NCBI RefSeq assembly: GCF_004134865.1 | Contig: NZ_SDPO01000003.1 | Location: 620,001-684,000 of the forward strand | Direction: 5' to 3' | Length of the DNA: 64,000 nt | Source: Agromyces fucosus | GTDB taxonomy: Bacteria > Actinomycetota > Actinomycetes > Actinomycetales > Microbacteriaceae | Part shown: one piece after another, positions 26,754 to 34,374 of the stretch | Layout of the letters: the number at the start of each line of letters is the position of its first letter | Numbering within the stretch: position 1 is the first letter of the stretch | The notes under the pieces: model-generated | The model's input: only the letters and a program-made list of their open reading frames with translations | Databases searched by the model: none | What the model was told of the DNA's origin: nothing | Program-made: the position numbers and the translations under genes

Positions 26754-27194
26754 ATGACTCCGCAGGAGCTCGAGAACCTCGCACACCTGCGCCGTGCTCG
26801 AGATCTGATCGACCGCGAGTACGCGAAGCCGCTCGACGTGCCGACCATGGCCGCGAAGGCCCTCATGTCGCCGGCGCACTTCTCGCGCCAGTTCCGCGCC
26901 GCCTACGGCGAGACGCCGTACAGCCACCTGATGACCCGCAGGATCGAGCGCGCGATGGCGCTGCTGCGGGCCGGCGTGAGCGTCACCGATGCGTGCATGC
27001 AGGTCGGCTGTACCTCGCTCGGCTCGTTCAGCTCGAAATTCACCGAGATCGTCGGCGAGACGCCGACCGAGTACCGGCGTCACGAGCACGAAGCGGTCAA
27101 GGCGATGCCGCCGTTCGTGGCGAGGACGCTCACCCGACCGGCCCGGCCGGCATCGAGCAGGAACGGAGAAGCGACCGACGGCACGGCCGCATAA
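26754..27194 (+). CDS. AraC family transcriptional regulator (DNA-binding domain only)
   Basis: 146 residues, nearly all AraC-type double HTH: KPLDVPTMAAKALMSPAHFSRQFRAAYGETPYSHLMTRRIERAM and VSVTDACMQVGCTSLGSFSSKFTEIVGETPTEYRR. No N-terminal cupin sensor is present, so it resembles MarA/SoxS-length regulators. TACCGT lies 6 nt before the ATG (leaderless). The VOC gene follows after 9 nt and is the likely target or partner; it may also control the divergent GNAT gene. Confidence 0.92.
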   Translation: MTPQELENLAHLRRARDLIDREYAKPLDVPTMAAKALMSPAHFSRQFRAAYGETPYSHLMTRRIERAMALLRAGVSVTDACMQVGCTSLGSFSSKFTEIVGETPTEYRRHEHEAVKAMPPFVARTLTRPARPASSRNGEATDGTAA

Positions 27195-27203
27195 CGTCGA
27201 GAC

Positions 27204-27611
27204 ATGACCATCGCACTCCAGTACACCAACATCACCGTCAACGACGTCGACGAGTCGCTCGGCTTCTATCGCGACGCGCTCGGCCTCGAGGTGCAGAACG
27301 ACGTCACCTCCGGCGAGTATCGCTGGGTCACGCTCGGCAGCGACGCGCAGCCCGGCCTCGGCATCGTGCTCTCGGTGCCGCATGCCGGTCGCTCGCAGGC
27401 CGACGGCGACACGCTGCAGGAGCTGCTCACCAAGGGCGTGCTTCCGCTGTTCGTCTTCAGCTCCGACGACGTCGACGCCACGTTCGAGACCGTGCGCGCG
27501 TCAGGTGCCGAGGTGCTGCAGGAGCCGATCGACCAGGGCTGGGGTCCGCGCGACTGCGCGTTCCGCGACCCGTCGGGCAACACGGTGCGCATCTCCCAGG
27601 CTCCCGCCTGA
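27204..27611 (+). CDS. VOC family (glyoxalase/bleomycin-resistance-like) protein
   Basis: 135 residues with the paired beta-alpha-beta-beta-beta modules of the VOC superfamily: ITVNDVDESLGFYRDALGLEV at the start and DCAFRDPSGNTVRISQ at the end. Metal ligands are not certain. It follows the AraC gene by 9 nt. A separate TAACGT overlaps the AraC stop codon, 6 nt before its ATG, so it may also be transcribed alone as a leaderless mRNA. AraC-VOC pairs are frequent in actinobacteria. Confidence 0.9.
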   Translation: MTIALQYTNITVNDVDESLGFYRDALGLEVQNDVTSGEYRWVTLGSDAQPGLGIVLSVPHAGRSQADGDTLQELLTKGVLPLFVFSSDDVDATFETVRASGAEVLQEPIDQGWGPRDCAFRDPSGNTVRISQAPA

Positions 27612-27632
27612 CGATGATCGCGCACCGGCGGC

Positions 27633-27659
27633 GGAACCCGCCGGCGGCATCCGGACATT
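27633..27659 (+). promoter_or_regulatory. Candidate ECF-sigma promoter (P1), upstream of the sigma operon
   Basis: GGAACC (27633-27638), 15 bp, GACATT (27654-27659). The sequence from CCGGACATTCCC to TGAGCGA is almost the same as at P2 (29608-29634). It would give a leader of about 140 nt before the sigma gene. TAGGCT at 27793-27798, 9 nt before the ATG, may be a second promoter. Confidence 0.65.
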
Positions 27660-27807
27660 CCCCTGTGAGCGAGGCGGTCCCCATCGGCCCCGGGCTCGGA
27701 GGGGAGCGTCGATTGGTCGACCACGATGCCGCGCGAGATGCCGGCCGCCATTCGGGCGACGCTGCGCAGTCCGGGGTCACGCGAAGCCCGGTTAGGCTGG
27801 CTCGACC

Positions 27808-28470
27808 ATGGTTGACGACGCCCGATCCGACGCGGCGCTCTGGCTCGAGGCCACCTCGGGCACGGAGTCGTCGTTCGGCGTCGTCTACGACCGGTACCGC
27901 GCGCGCATCTTCCGCAAGGCGTACTCCCGCGTGCTCGATCGCACCGACGCGGAAGACGTCGTCGCCGTCGTCTTCCTCGAGGCGTGGCGACGGCGCCGCG
28001 ATGTGCGCTTCGTCGACGGCTCCCTCCTGCCGTGGCTCCTCGTCGTGACCACCAACGTGTCGCTCAACACCGAGCGATCGGGGCGCCGCTACCGGCGCCT
28101 GCTCGCGAAGCTGCCGGCGGCCGAGCATGCGGTCGACCCGAGCCACGAGGTCGGCGACCGTCTCGACAGCGAGCGGATGTCGCAGCAGATCACCGCCGCA
28201 CTGCAACGTCTCGGCGCGAACGACCGCCGCATCGTCGACCTCTGCCTCGTCGACCAGCTGCCGATGGCCGCCGTCGCGAGCGTGCTCGACCTGCCGGTCG
28301 GCACCGTGAAGTCCCGGCTGTCGAGGGCCCGCGCGAAGCTCCAGGCCGAGCTCGGCTCGCTCCGCGAACCGGGTGAGGCGCCCGCGCCGTCGGCTGCAGC
28401 GACGTCGACCGACACGCCCTCGACCGAGGCGCCGTCCTCCGACGACCTCGGCATGGAGGTGACGCGATGA
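27808..28470 (+). CDS. ECF-type RNA polymerase sigma factor
   Basis: 220 residues. Region 2 contains FGVVYDRYRARIFRKAYSRVLDRTDAEDVVAVVFLEAWRRR; region 4 contains LGANDRRIVDLCLVDQLPMAAVASVLDLPVGTVKSRLSRARAKL. A 40-residue Ala/Ser/Thr-rich tail follows. Two-region sigma factors of this kind respond to cell-surface signals through a membrane partner. The last codons overlap the next gene (ATGA), which encodes a single-pass membrane protein. Three GGAACY-N15-GACATW sites nearby, one upstream of this gene, are the likely recognition sequences. Confidence 0.93.
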   Translation: MVDDARSDAALWLEATSGTESSFGVVYDRYRARIFRKAYSRVLDRTDAEDVVAVVFLEAWRRRRDVRFVDGSLLPWLLVVTTNVSLNTERSGRRYRRLLAKLPAAEHAVDPSHEVGDRLDSERMSQQITAALQRLGANDRRIVDLCLVDQLPMAAVASVLDLPVGTVKSRLSRARAKLQAELGSLREPGEAPAPSAAATSTDTPSTEAPSSDDLGMEVTR

Positions 28471-28970
28471 CCCCGCCGGAGATGCGCCCCGAACGCGACG
28501 CGGCGATCCGCGCGATGCTCATCGACCACGTGCGCACCGAGCCGGTCGCGCAGGCGAAGCGCCGCCGGCGCCGAGTGCTCGGTTGGAGCGGCATCGGCGT
28601 GCTCGCGATCGGCGTGGCGGCGACCGCCGGCGCGGTGCTGCTGCAGCCGGCTGCGGTGTCGAACACCGAGCTGGTGCTCTGCATGAGCGAGGCCGAGCGG
28701 GCCGCCGACGGCAGCTACCCCGGCTCGTCGGCCACGATCGCCTCACCAAGCGGCGCCGGTCGCGTCGCCGACGCGGTCGGGCTCTGCTCGCTCATGTGGG
28801 AGCAGGGCGTCTTCGACGAGGGGTTCGACCCGACGTCGGCGAGCAACCCGCCGGGCCGTGTGCCAGACGAGCTGCAGGCCTGCGTGATGGCCGACGGAAC
28901 AGCAGCAGTGGTGCCGTCGTCGAATGCGTCGATCTGCGCTGCGCTCGGACTCGCGCCCCTCGACGACTAG
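28467..28970 (+). CDS. Single-pass membrane protein, putative non-canonical anti-sigma factor
   Basis: 167 residues. A cytosolic N-terminus of about 38 residues ending in RRRRR precedes one membrane helix (about 38-60) and an outer domain with four Cys (CMSEAE, GLCSLM, ACVMAD, ICAALG). Coupling to the sigma gene (4-nt overlap) makes an anti-sigma or signal-sensing role likely. The usual zinc-binding anti-sigma motif HxxxCxxC is absent and the cytosolic part is short. Its TAG stop shares CTAG with the stop of the convergent secreted-protein gene. Confidence 0.75.
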   Translation: MTPPEMRPERDAAIRAMLIDHVRTEPVAQAKRRRRRVLGWSGIGVLAIGVAATAGAVLLQPAAVSNTELVLCMSEAERAADGSYPGSSATIASPSGAGRVADAVGLCSLMWEQGVFDEGFDPTSASNPPGRVPDELQACVMADGTAAVVPSSNASICAALGLAPLDD

Positions 28971-29524
28971 CCGAAGGTGCCGGTCGGACGGAACACGATC
29001 GACTTCACCTGATCGTTGAGTCCGCCGACGCCGCCGCACCACGGCGTGCAGTTCAGGCGCGATCCGCCGTACCCCGTCGTGCCGTAGACGGTCACCCAGC
29101 ACCCGTTGGAGCCGCCGGCGGAGCTGACATTGCTGCTCCACCCCGAGGGCATGCTCGAGAAGCCGAACAGGACGCCGTAGCATCCGCTCGATCCCCAGAA
29201 CGTGAGACTGGAGCCGCCGCCGTTGCTGTTGGCGTACACGGTGCCGAGCGCGGTCGAGGAGGCGGCGACGGCGCGTCCGGATGCATCGGCGGTGCCGATC
29301 GCGTCGAGGTATCGCTCGACGCCCTCAGGCTCGCTGAAGCAGACGGGGGCGGACGGTGCGGCCCGTTCGCCGACGGCCCGCACCTCCACGGCGCAGTGCT
29401 CGGCCGCGGCCGACTTCGAGCCGGTGCCGAGCGTCTCTGACGCAGTCGCGGGCGCGACGGCACCGAGACCGGCGAAGGCGAGTGAGGCCGCGAGCGCGGC
29501 GCTGATGACGATGATGCGAGGCAT
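28967..29524 (-). CDS. Secreted Cys/Gly-rich protein, beta/gamma-crystallin or I36-inhibitor-like
   Basis: 185 residues with a clear signal peptide (MPRIIVISAALAASLAFAGLG, cleavage near ATA|SE). The mature part contains VCFSEPEGVERYLDA, then Gly/Ser-rich repeats with aromatic and Cys positions (SSLTFWGSSGCYGVLFGF, WVTVYGTTGYGG, LNDQVKSIVFRP). This layout resembles secreted actinobacterial proteins with beta/gamma-crystallin-type folds and peptidase inhibitor family I36. GAGGAG precedes the ATG. A candidate ECF promoter (P3) lies 45 nt upstream of the start. Confidence 0.8.
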   Translation of the reverse strand: MPRIIVISAALAASLAFAGLGAVAPATASETLGTGSKSAAAEHCAVEVRAVGERAAPSAPVCFSEPEGVERYLDAIGTADASGRAVAASSTALGTVYANSNGGGSSLTFWGSSGCYGVLFGFSSMPSGWSSNVSSAGGSNGCWVTVYGTTGYGGSRLNCTPWCGGVGGLNDQVKSIVFRPTGTFG

Positions 29525-29568
29525 CGGGTCTCCTCTTCACGCCCGCCCGGGCGGCGGTCGTGCACGGA

Positions 29569-29595
29569 TATGTCCGACACGGCCCGTGGAGTTCC
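29569..29595 (-). promoter_or_regulatory. Candidate ECF-sigma promoter (P3) for the secreted protein
   Basis: On the minus strand GGAACT (29595-29590), 15 bp, GACATA (29574-29569). The spacing is the same as at P1 and P2. The predicted leader is about 38 nt. Confidence 0.65.
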
Positions 29596-29607
29596 CTCGA
29601 ATCCGAT

Positions 29608-29634
29608 GGAACCGCCGCGTGCGAGCCGGACATT
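29608..29634 (+). promoter_or_regulatory. Candidate ECF-sigma promoter (P2) for the 38-residue peptide
   Basis: GGAACC (29608-29613), 15 bp, GACATT (29629-29634), then CCC and TGAGCGA as at P1. It is back to back with P3; the -35 elements are 12 bp apart. The predicted leader is about 20 nt and contains GGAGG. Confidence 0.68.
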
Positions 29635-29659
29635 CCCTTCTGAGCGATGGAGGCTGCGG

Positions 29660-29776
29660 ATGCGACGAGTGACGATGCTGACGACCACGATGATCGCTGC
29701 GGCAATGGCTGCGGCGGTCGTCATCGCGCTCGTGGTCGGCGGCGACATCGGGAGGGTGATGTCGTCGGGCAGCTGA
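29660..29776 (+). CDS. Small membrane peptide, putative ECF regulon member
   Basis: 38 residues beginning MRRVTMLTTTMIAAAMAAAVV, with one hydrophobic helix (about residues 8-26) and a short polar C-terminus (GGDIGRVMSSGS). The start is set by GGAGG six nucleotides upstream. It lies about 20 nt downstream of the predicted start of promoter P2, and a strong terminator follows, so it is a complete transcription unit. No homologous family is recognised. It could be a membrane-stress effector or a regulator of the anti-sigma protein. Confidence 0.65.
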   Translation: MRRVTMLTTTMIAAAMAAAVVIALVVGGDIGRVMSSGS

Positions 29777-29852
29777 CGTTCGCGCCGCCATGTCGCCGGT
29801 GCCGGCCCGTCGGGGGACTCTGGCCGGCATCGCCGGGATGGCGGCGCGAACG

Positions 29853-29890
29853 CGAACGGCCCCGACGAGCGAGCTCGTCGGGGCCGTTCG
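29853..29890. terminator. Strong bidirectional terminator
   Basis: Perfect 18-bp arms (29853-29870 and 29873-29890) around a 2-nt centre separate the small peptide gene from the convergent helicase gene. Confidence 0.88.
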
Positions 29891-29915
29891 GCGTCTGTGC
29901 CGTGGAGCGTCGGGG

Positions 29916-31493
29916 CTAGCCCTGCGCGCGACGGTTGCCGCGCGAGTTGCCCGAGGGCGAGACGAGGCTGCCGACGCGCAGGGGCGCCTTGCCGCCGGAG
30001 GAGCGGTTGGAGGTCGAGCGCTGCGCACCCGTCGTCTGCGCGCCGCGGCCCTGGCCGCCGCCCTGCTTGGGGGCGTTCGCACGAGCCTCGGCCGGGCGAC
30101 CCGAACGGTCGCGACGGGGCGCGCCGGCGACATCCGACTGACCGGCGTTGCCGCCGCGGCCGCGACCGCGACCCTGACCGGCGCCCGTGCGCGCCTCGCC
30201 GCTGCGCTCGCCGCCGCGCTCGTCGCGAGCGGCGCGCTTGCGCTGGGCGTTGGCGCCCTGCGAGCGACCGCCGCCGCCCTGGTGCTGGGCCTCGGAGCGG
30301 GGAGCGGGCTTGACGTACGGTGCCACGTCGCCCACGAGGGCGGTGACGGCCGGGGAGGTCGCGGTGACCTGCTGCGGCGTGACGGTGATCGCGGCCTTGC
30401 GGAGCAGGGTCTTCAGGTCCTGCTTCTGCGCGGGCAGGCTGATCGTGACGACGTCGCCCTCGCTGCCGGCGCGAGCCGTGCGGCCCGAGCGGTGCAGGTA
30501 CGCCTTGTGCTCCATGGGCGGGTCGACGTGGATGACGAGCTCGATGGCATCGACGTGCACGCCGCGGGCCGCGACATCCGTGGCGACCATGACGTTGGCC
30601 GAACCGTCGGAGAACGCGGCGAGGTTGCGGTCGCGCTGCGGCTGCGACAGGTTGCCGTGCAGGTCGACCGCGGGGATGCCCTGCTCGGTGAGCTTCTTCG
30701 CGAGCTTCTTGGCGTGGTGCTTCGTGCGCATGAAGAGGATGCGGCGGCCGGTGCCCGAGGCGAGGGCCTTCACGAGGTCGTTCTTCGCGTCGACGTCGGC
30801 GACCTCGAACACGTGGTGGGTCATGGCGGCGACGTGCGAGGTGGCCTCGTCGACCGAGTGCAGCACCTCGTTGTGGAGGAAGCGCTTGACGAGCTTGTCC
30901 ACGCCGTTGTCGAGCGTCGCCGAGAACAGCAGGCGCTGGCCGTCGTTGGGGGTCTTGTCCATGATGCGCGTGACGACGGGCAGGAAGCCGAGGTCGGCCA
31001 TGTGGTCGGCCTCGTCGAGCACGGTGATCTCGACGGCGTCGAGCGTGACGAAGCCCTGCTTCATGAGGTCTTCGAGGCGGCCGGGGCAGGCGACGACGAT
31101 GTCGACGCCGGCGCGGAGCGCGTCGACCTGGCGCTTCTGGCTGATGCCGCCGAAGATCGTCGTGGTCTTCAGGTCGTAGGCGGCGGCGAGCGGCGCGAGC
31201 ACCGCGTCGATCTGCGTGGCGAGCTCACGGGTCGGAGCGAGCACGAGGGCGAGGGGGCGGCCCGGGCGACGACGGCCGCCGGCGAGCGAGGTGCCGAGGC
31301 GGGCCACCATGGGCAGCGCGAAGGCGATGGTCTTGCCCGAGCCGGTCTTGCCGCGGCCGAGCACGTCGCGTCCGGCGAGCGTGTCGGGCAGCGTGTCGAC
31401 CTGGATCGGGAACGCGGTGGTCTTGCCGTCGGCCGCGAGTACGGAGACGAGGGGGGCGGGCACGCCGAGCGTGCTGAAGGTGATGTCGGTCAC
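29916..31493 (-). CDS. DEAD-box ATP-dependent RNA helicase
   Basis: 525 residues from a GTG at 31493. Motifs in order: Q motif TAFPIQVDTLP, Walker A GRGKTGSGKT (about 46-55), PTRELA, GG, CPGRL, DEAD (in VLDEADHMADLGF), SAT, then the helicase C domain with DVAARGVHV and HRSGRTAR. The last about 130 residues are basic, Arg/Gly/Gln-rich, typical of RNA-binding tails of actinobacterial DEAD proteins. It remodels RNA in ribosome assembly or mRNA decay, often under cold stress. The long leader (31494 onward) may carry regulation. Confidence 0.95.
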   Translation of the reverse strand: MTDITFSTLGVPAPLVSVLAADGKTTAFPIQVDTLPDTLAGRDVLGRGKTGSGKTIAFALPMVARLGTSLAGGRRRPGRPLALVLAPTRELATQIDAVLAPLAAAYDLKTTTIFGGISQKRQVDALRAGVDIVVACPGRLEDLMKQGFVTLDAVEITVLDEADHMADLGFLPVVTRIMDKTPNDGQRLLFSATLDNGVDKLVKRFLHNEVLHSVDEATSHVAAMTHHVFEVADVDAKNDLVKALASGTGRRILFMRTKHHAKKLAKKLTEQGIPAVDLHGNLSQPQRDRNLAAFSDGSANVMVATDVAARGVHVDAIELVIHVDPPMEHKAYLHRSGRTARAGSEGDVVTISLPAQKQDLKTLLRKAAITVTPQQVTATSPAVTALVGDVAPYVKPAPRSEAQHQGGGGRSQGANAQRKRAARDERGGERSGEARTGAGQGRGRGRGGNAGQSDVAGAPRRDRSGRPAEARANAPKQGGGQGRGAQTTGAQRSTSNRSSGGKAPLRVGSLVSPSGNSRGNRRAQG

Positions 31494-31793
31494 TGGTGCC
31501 TTTCAGGGCAGAGCACACCGCAGGATCGAGGTTTCCATGGACGGAAGGTGAGACCCGGCGGTGGGTATTGGCGAAGGCGCCGGTCGGCGCATCCGTTCGC
31601 CGTATGAGAGTCACGGACCCCTGTGCGATTTCATAAGAGCGCACAGTGCCCGGAAAGCGTTTCTACGACGCAGGCGGCGCGATCATCGCGCACACCGGGA
31701 AGCAGTCTAGCGGATGCCGCGCTGTGCATGCCCTGAGCGCCCGGAAACCGGCGCGTGGCGGCTGGGAGACGGCGGGGTCGCGAGTGCTCGGGG
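31494..31793. other. Upstream region of the helicase gene (300 bp)
   Basis: No gene is seen. It serves as leader and promoter region for the helicase and as the 3' flank of the DUF1684 gene. A short inverted repeat CTGTGCG (31621-31627) and CGCACAG (31640-31646) with a 12-nt loop could be an operator or leader hairpin. A long leader would suit cold-shock-type control, but no cold-box was identified. Confidence 0.45.
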
Positions 31794-32423
31794 TCAGCGG
31801 GGCATCCGCTCGCCGACCGGCACTTCGTGACGCAGCGTGTTGCCCGGCTGCGCCAGCGGGCACGACCACGAGGGGTCGTAGGCGCACGAGGGGTTGTAGG
31901 CGAAGTTGAAGTCGATGATGAGGGAGTCGGGGTCGGCGCCGGGGCCGAGATCGGCGCCCTTCACGGTGTCGAGCAGGTAGCGTCCGCCCCCGTAGGTGCC
32001 GCCGGGGGCGCCGGCGAGCGAGTCCTTGACGGGCACGAACAGCCCGCCGCCGTAGCTCGTGAGGCGCCACACGTCGAGCGAGCCGAGGTAGGGCACGCGC
32101 ACCTCGCCGATGAGGGAGAACGGGATCCGGCCGTCGCTCGCGCTCTCGACGACGAGCTTCACGGGCTCGTCGGGGCGGCGCACCTCGAGTTCGAACCGCC
32201 AGTCGGGGTCGTACCGGGAGACGGTGAGTCCCGTGAAGCCAGCACGGTCGTCGGGCAGCAGCGGCGACTGCGGATGCCCTGCGAAGAGCTCGTCGCGTGC
32301 GGACTTCCACAACTCGTGCCCGGACGCGGGCGAGTGCACGCTGAGCTGGCGCACGCCCGAGTAGAGGCCGAAGACGCGTCGGCGCCAGTCGGCGAGCTGG
32401 AGCGCGGCGATGGAGTCGGTCAC
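31794..32423 (-). CDS. DUF1684 family protein
   Basis: 209 residues from a GTG at 32423 that overlaps the upstream gene's TGA as GTGA. The family core is visible: FAGHPQSPLLPDDRAGFTGL, TSYGGGLFVPVKDSLAG, TYGGGRYLLDTVKGADLG and IIDFNFAYNPSCAYDPSWSCPLAQPGN. DUF1684 proteins are conserved, single-domain and of unknown function; the invariant Tyr, Asp and Cys residues in the last block suggest a catalytic or binding site. Coupled to the SRPBCC gene. Confidence 0.88.
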   Translation of the reverse strand: MTDSIAALQLADWRRRVFGLYSGVRQLSVHSPASGHELWKSARDELFAGHPQSPLLPDDRAGFTGLTVSRYDPDWRFELEVRRPDEPVKLVVESASDGRIPFSLIGEVRVPYLGSLDVWRLTSYGGGLFVPVKDSLAGAPGGTYGGGRYLLDTVKGADLGPGADPDSLIIDFNFAYNPSCAYDPSWSCPLAQPGNTLRHEVPVGERMPR

Positions 32424-32974
32424 GAGGCGGCCCCGGCTCTCCCGGCTGTCGGCGCACCGCCGGGGTGCTCCGTCGCAGCGGCATCCGCCGTGCCGGGCGG
32501 GTCGAAGCGCCACGTCGGCGCGAGCTGCCGCAACCGCATGCCGCGCCACTGCCAGAACGCCCACGTCGGGTACCAGGCGAGCGCGTCGAGCGCCCCGGCA
32601 GTCGCGCGCAGCTGATCGCGGTAGAGCGTGCGGCCCTCGGGCAGCGCCGAGACGGCCATGCGATGGTCCCACTCGCGGAAGGCGGAGAACACGCCGCTGT
32701 CGGCACCGCCGCCGTCGCGGAGCATGCGCACGCCGTCGGGCAGACCAGCGGGGCTCGTCAGGTCGACGCGCTCCTCACCCGCGGGGAACCTGCGGAAGGC
32801 GAGCACGCGAAGGCGATGGCGCCCCTCCGGCCACATCGTCGGCAGGCCGCCGGGTTCCAGCGACTCGAAGTCGAGCCACGGCGCGACCACCTCGCGCAGC
32901 ACCGCCGGGCTCCGGAGCGCCCGCCACGCGGCATCCGGAGCGCAGTCGAGCGTGAGTTTCAGGAGCACCCGCAT
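32420..32974 (-). CDS. SRPBCC (START-like) domain protein
   Basis: 184 residues from the ATG at 32974. Helix-grip fold features: MRVLLKLTLDCAPDAAWRALRSPAVL at the start, EERVDLTSPAG in the middle and the long C-terminal helix with WYPTWAFWQWRGMRLRQL. A Pro/Ala-rich tail follows. These proteins bind hydrophobic ligands; none is indicated. TACCGT lies 6 nt before the ATG (leaderless). It forms an operon with DUF1684. Confidence 0.78.
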   Translation of the reverse strand: MRVLLKLTLDCAPDAAWRALRSPAVLREVVAPWLDFESLEPGGLPTMWPEGRHRLRVLAFRRFPAGEERVDLTSPAGLPDGVRMLRDGGGADSGVFSAFREWDHRMAVSALPEGRTLYRDQLRATAGALDALAWYPTWAFWQWRGMRLRQLAPTWRFDPPGTADAAATEHPGGAPTAGRAGAAS

Positions 32975-33074
32975 GAGCCGACGGTAGTGCGCCCGGATGC
33001 CCCAGCCAAGCGCCGCGCCGCATTCGAGGCGGGTACTCGGCGAGCGCGAACCCCGAACGCCTAGACTCCGGCAC

Positions 33075-34328
33075 ATGCCCGACGGACTCTGGTGGTTGCC
33101 CTCCCTCCTCGTCTTCGGCGCGGCGACGGCCGCCCTGGTCGTCGGCATGGTGGCGCTGCGACGCGGCGGTGCCCGTCGTGAACGTGCCGCGCTCGCCGCC
33201 GGCGCTGCGGCCGAGGTGCGTGCGAAGGGCCTCATCGTGCAGGCCGACAACGCCCTGCGTGACGCCGACCGCGAGCTCGCCTTCGCCGAGGCGCAATTCG
33301 GCGCCGACGAATCGCGCGCGTTGCGCGGCGCGATCGACTCGGCGCGCGCGTGGATGCGCGAGGCGTTCATCCTGCAGCAGCGGCTCGACGACGCCGATGC
33401 CGACACGGCCGCTGAGCGCCGGACGTGGACCTCCCGCATCGAAGGGCTCTGCATCTCGGCGATCGGCGCCCTCGAGGACGCCGAGTCCGCCCTCGCCGGG
33501 CGGCGGCGCACCGAACGCGGTGCCCACGCAGAACTGCCCGCCCTTCGCGCGCAGGCCGGTCGGATCGCCCGTCGACGGGTCGAGGCCGAGGCGATGCTCG
33601 GCCGGCTCGCGACCCGCTTCGCGGAGTCGGCACTCGCCACCGCCCGAGGGGCGGAGCTTCGCATCGACGCCTCGCTCGCGGCGGCCACGGCCTCGCTCGA
33701 CGAGGCGGAGGCGAGACTCGCGCGCTCGGAACCCGCCGCCGACCTGCTCGGGTCGGCCGGTGACGCGCTGGCCCGTGCAGGCCGCGACCTCGACGAGATC
33801 GACGCGCTCGAACTCGCGCTGGCGAGGGCGCAGGCGGATGCCTCGGAGGAGGCCGCCGCGCTCGACGGCGAACTCGTCGCCGCGAGACGCGAGCGCGACG
33901 CACAGGAGGACCCCGACGCCGCCGAGGCCCTCGGCACGGCGATCGGCACAGGATCGGCCGCGATGGCGGATCGTGCCGCACTCGCCGGCGACCCGTTCAT
34001 CGACCGCGACCGGCTCCGCGCGTGCCGCGACCGCCTCGAGGTGGCCCGCGCGGCCGCACGCAACGCGCAAGGCCGGCTCGACGGCGCTCGCGGTGCGCTC
34101 GGCGGGGCGATCGCGATCGCCGAGAGCCAACTGCGGGTGGCGCGGGCGGCGATCGAGCGCGGGGGCCACCCGGTCGGGGCGGATGCGCGCACGCGGCTGG
34201 CCGAGGCCGAGCGCCAGCTCGTGATCGCGCACCAGGAGCCCGACCCGGTCGCGGCACTCGATGCCGCTCGGCGGGCGACGTCGCGCGCGAGCGACGCCGA
34301 GGCGCTCGCGCTGTACCGCGGGTTCTGA
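33075..34328 (+). CDS. Single-pass membrane protein with long coiled coil
   Basis: 417 residues from the ATG at 33075, where TAGACT lies 7 nt upstream (leaderless). One N-terminal helix (about 7-29, LPSLLVFGAATAALVVGMVAL) anchors a cytosolic, almost entirely alpha-helical Ala/Arg/Glu-rich region with heptad-like spacing up to the C-terminus. There are no enzymatic motifs. It resembles the coiled-coil part of some actinobacterial TPM-domain proteins but lacks the TPM domain. A scaffold or envelope-spanning role is possible. Confidence 0.72.
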   Translation: MPDGLWWLPSLLVFGAATAALVVGMVALRRGGARRERAALAAGAAAEVRAKGLIVQADNALRDADRELAFAEAQFGADESRALRGAIDSARAWMREAFILQQRLDDADADTAAERRTWTSRIEGLCISAIGALEDAESALAGRRRTERGAHAELPALRAQAGRIARRRVEAEAMLGRLATRFAESALATARGAELRIDASLAAATASLDEAEARLARSEPAADLLGSAGDALARAGRDLDEIDALELALARAQADASEEAAALDGELVAARRERDAQEDPDAAEALGTAIGTGSAAMADRAALAGDPFIDRDRLRACRDRLEVARAAARNAQGRLDGARGALGGAIAIAESQLRVARAAIERGGHPVGADARTRLAEAERQLVIAHQEPDPVAALDAARRATSRASDAEALALYRGF

Positions 34329-34374
34329 CCTCCGGCGGGGCGGGCACGGAACGGTGAACCGCTACTCTGCTGCG

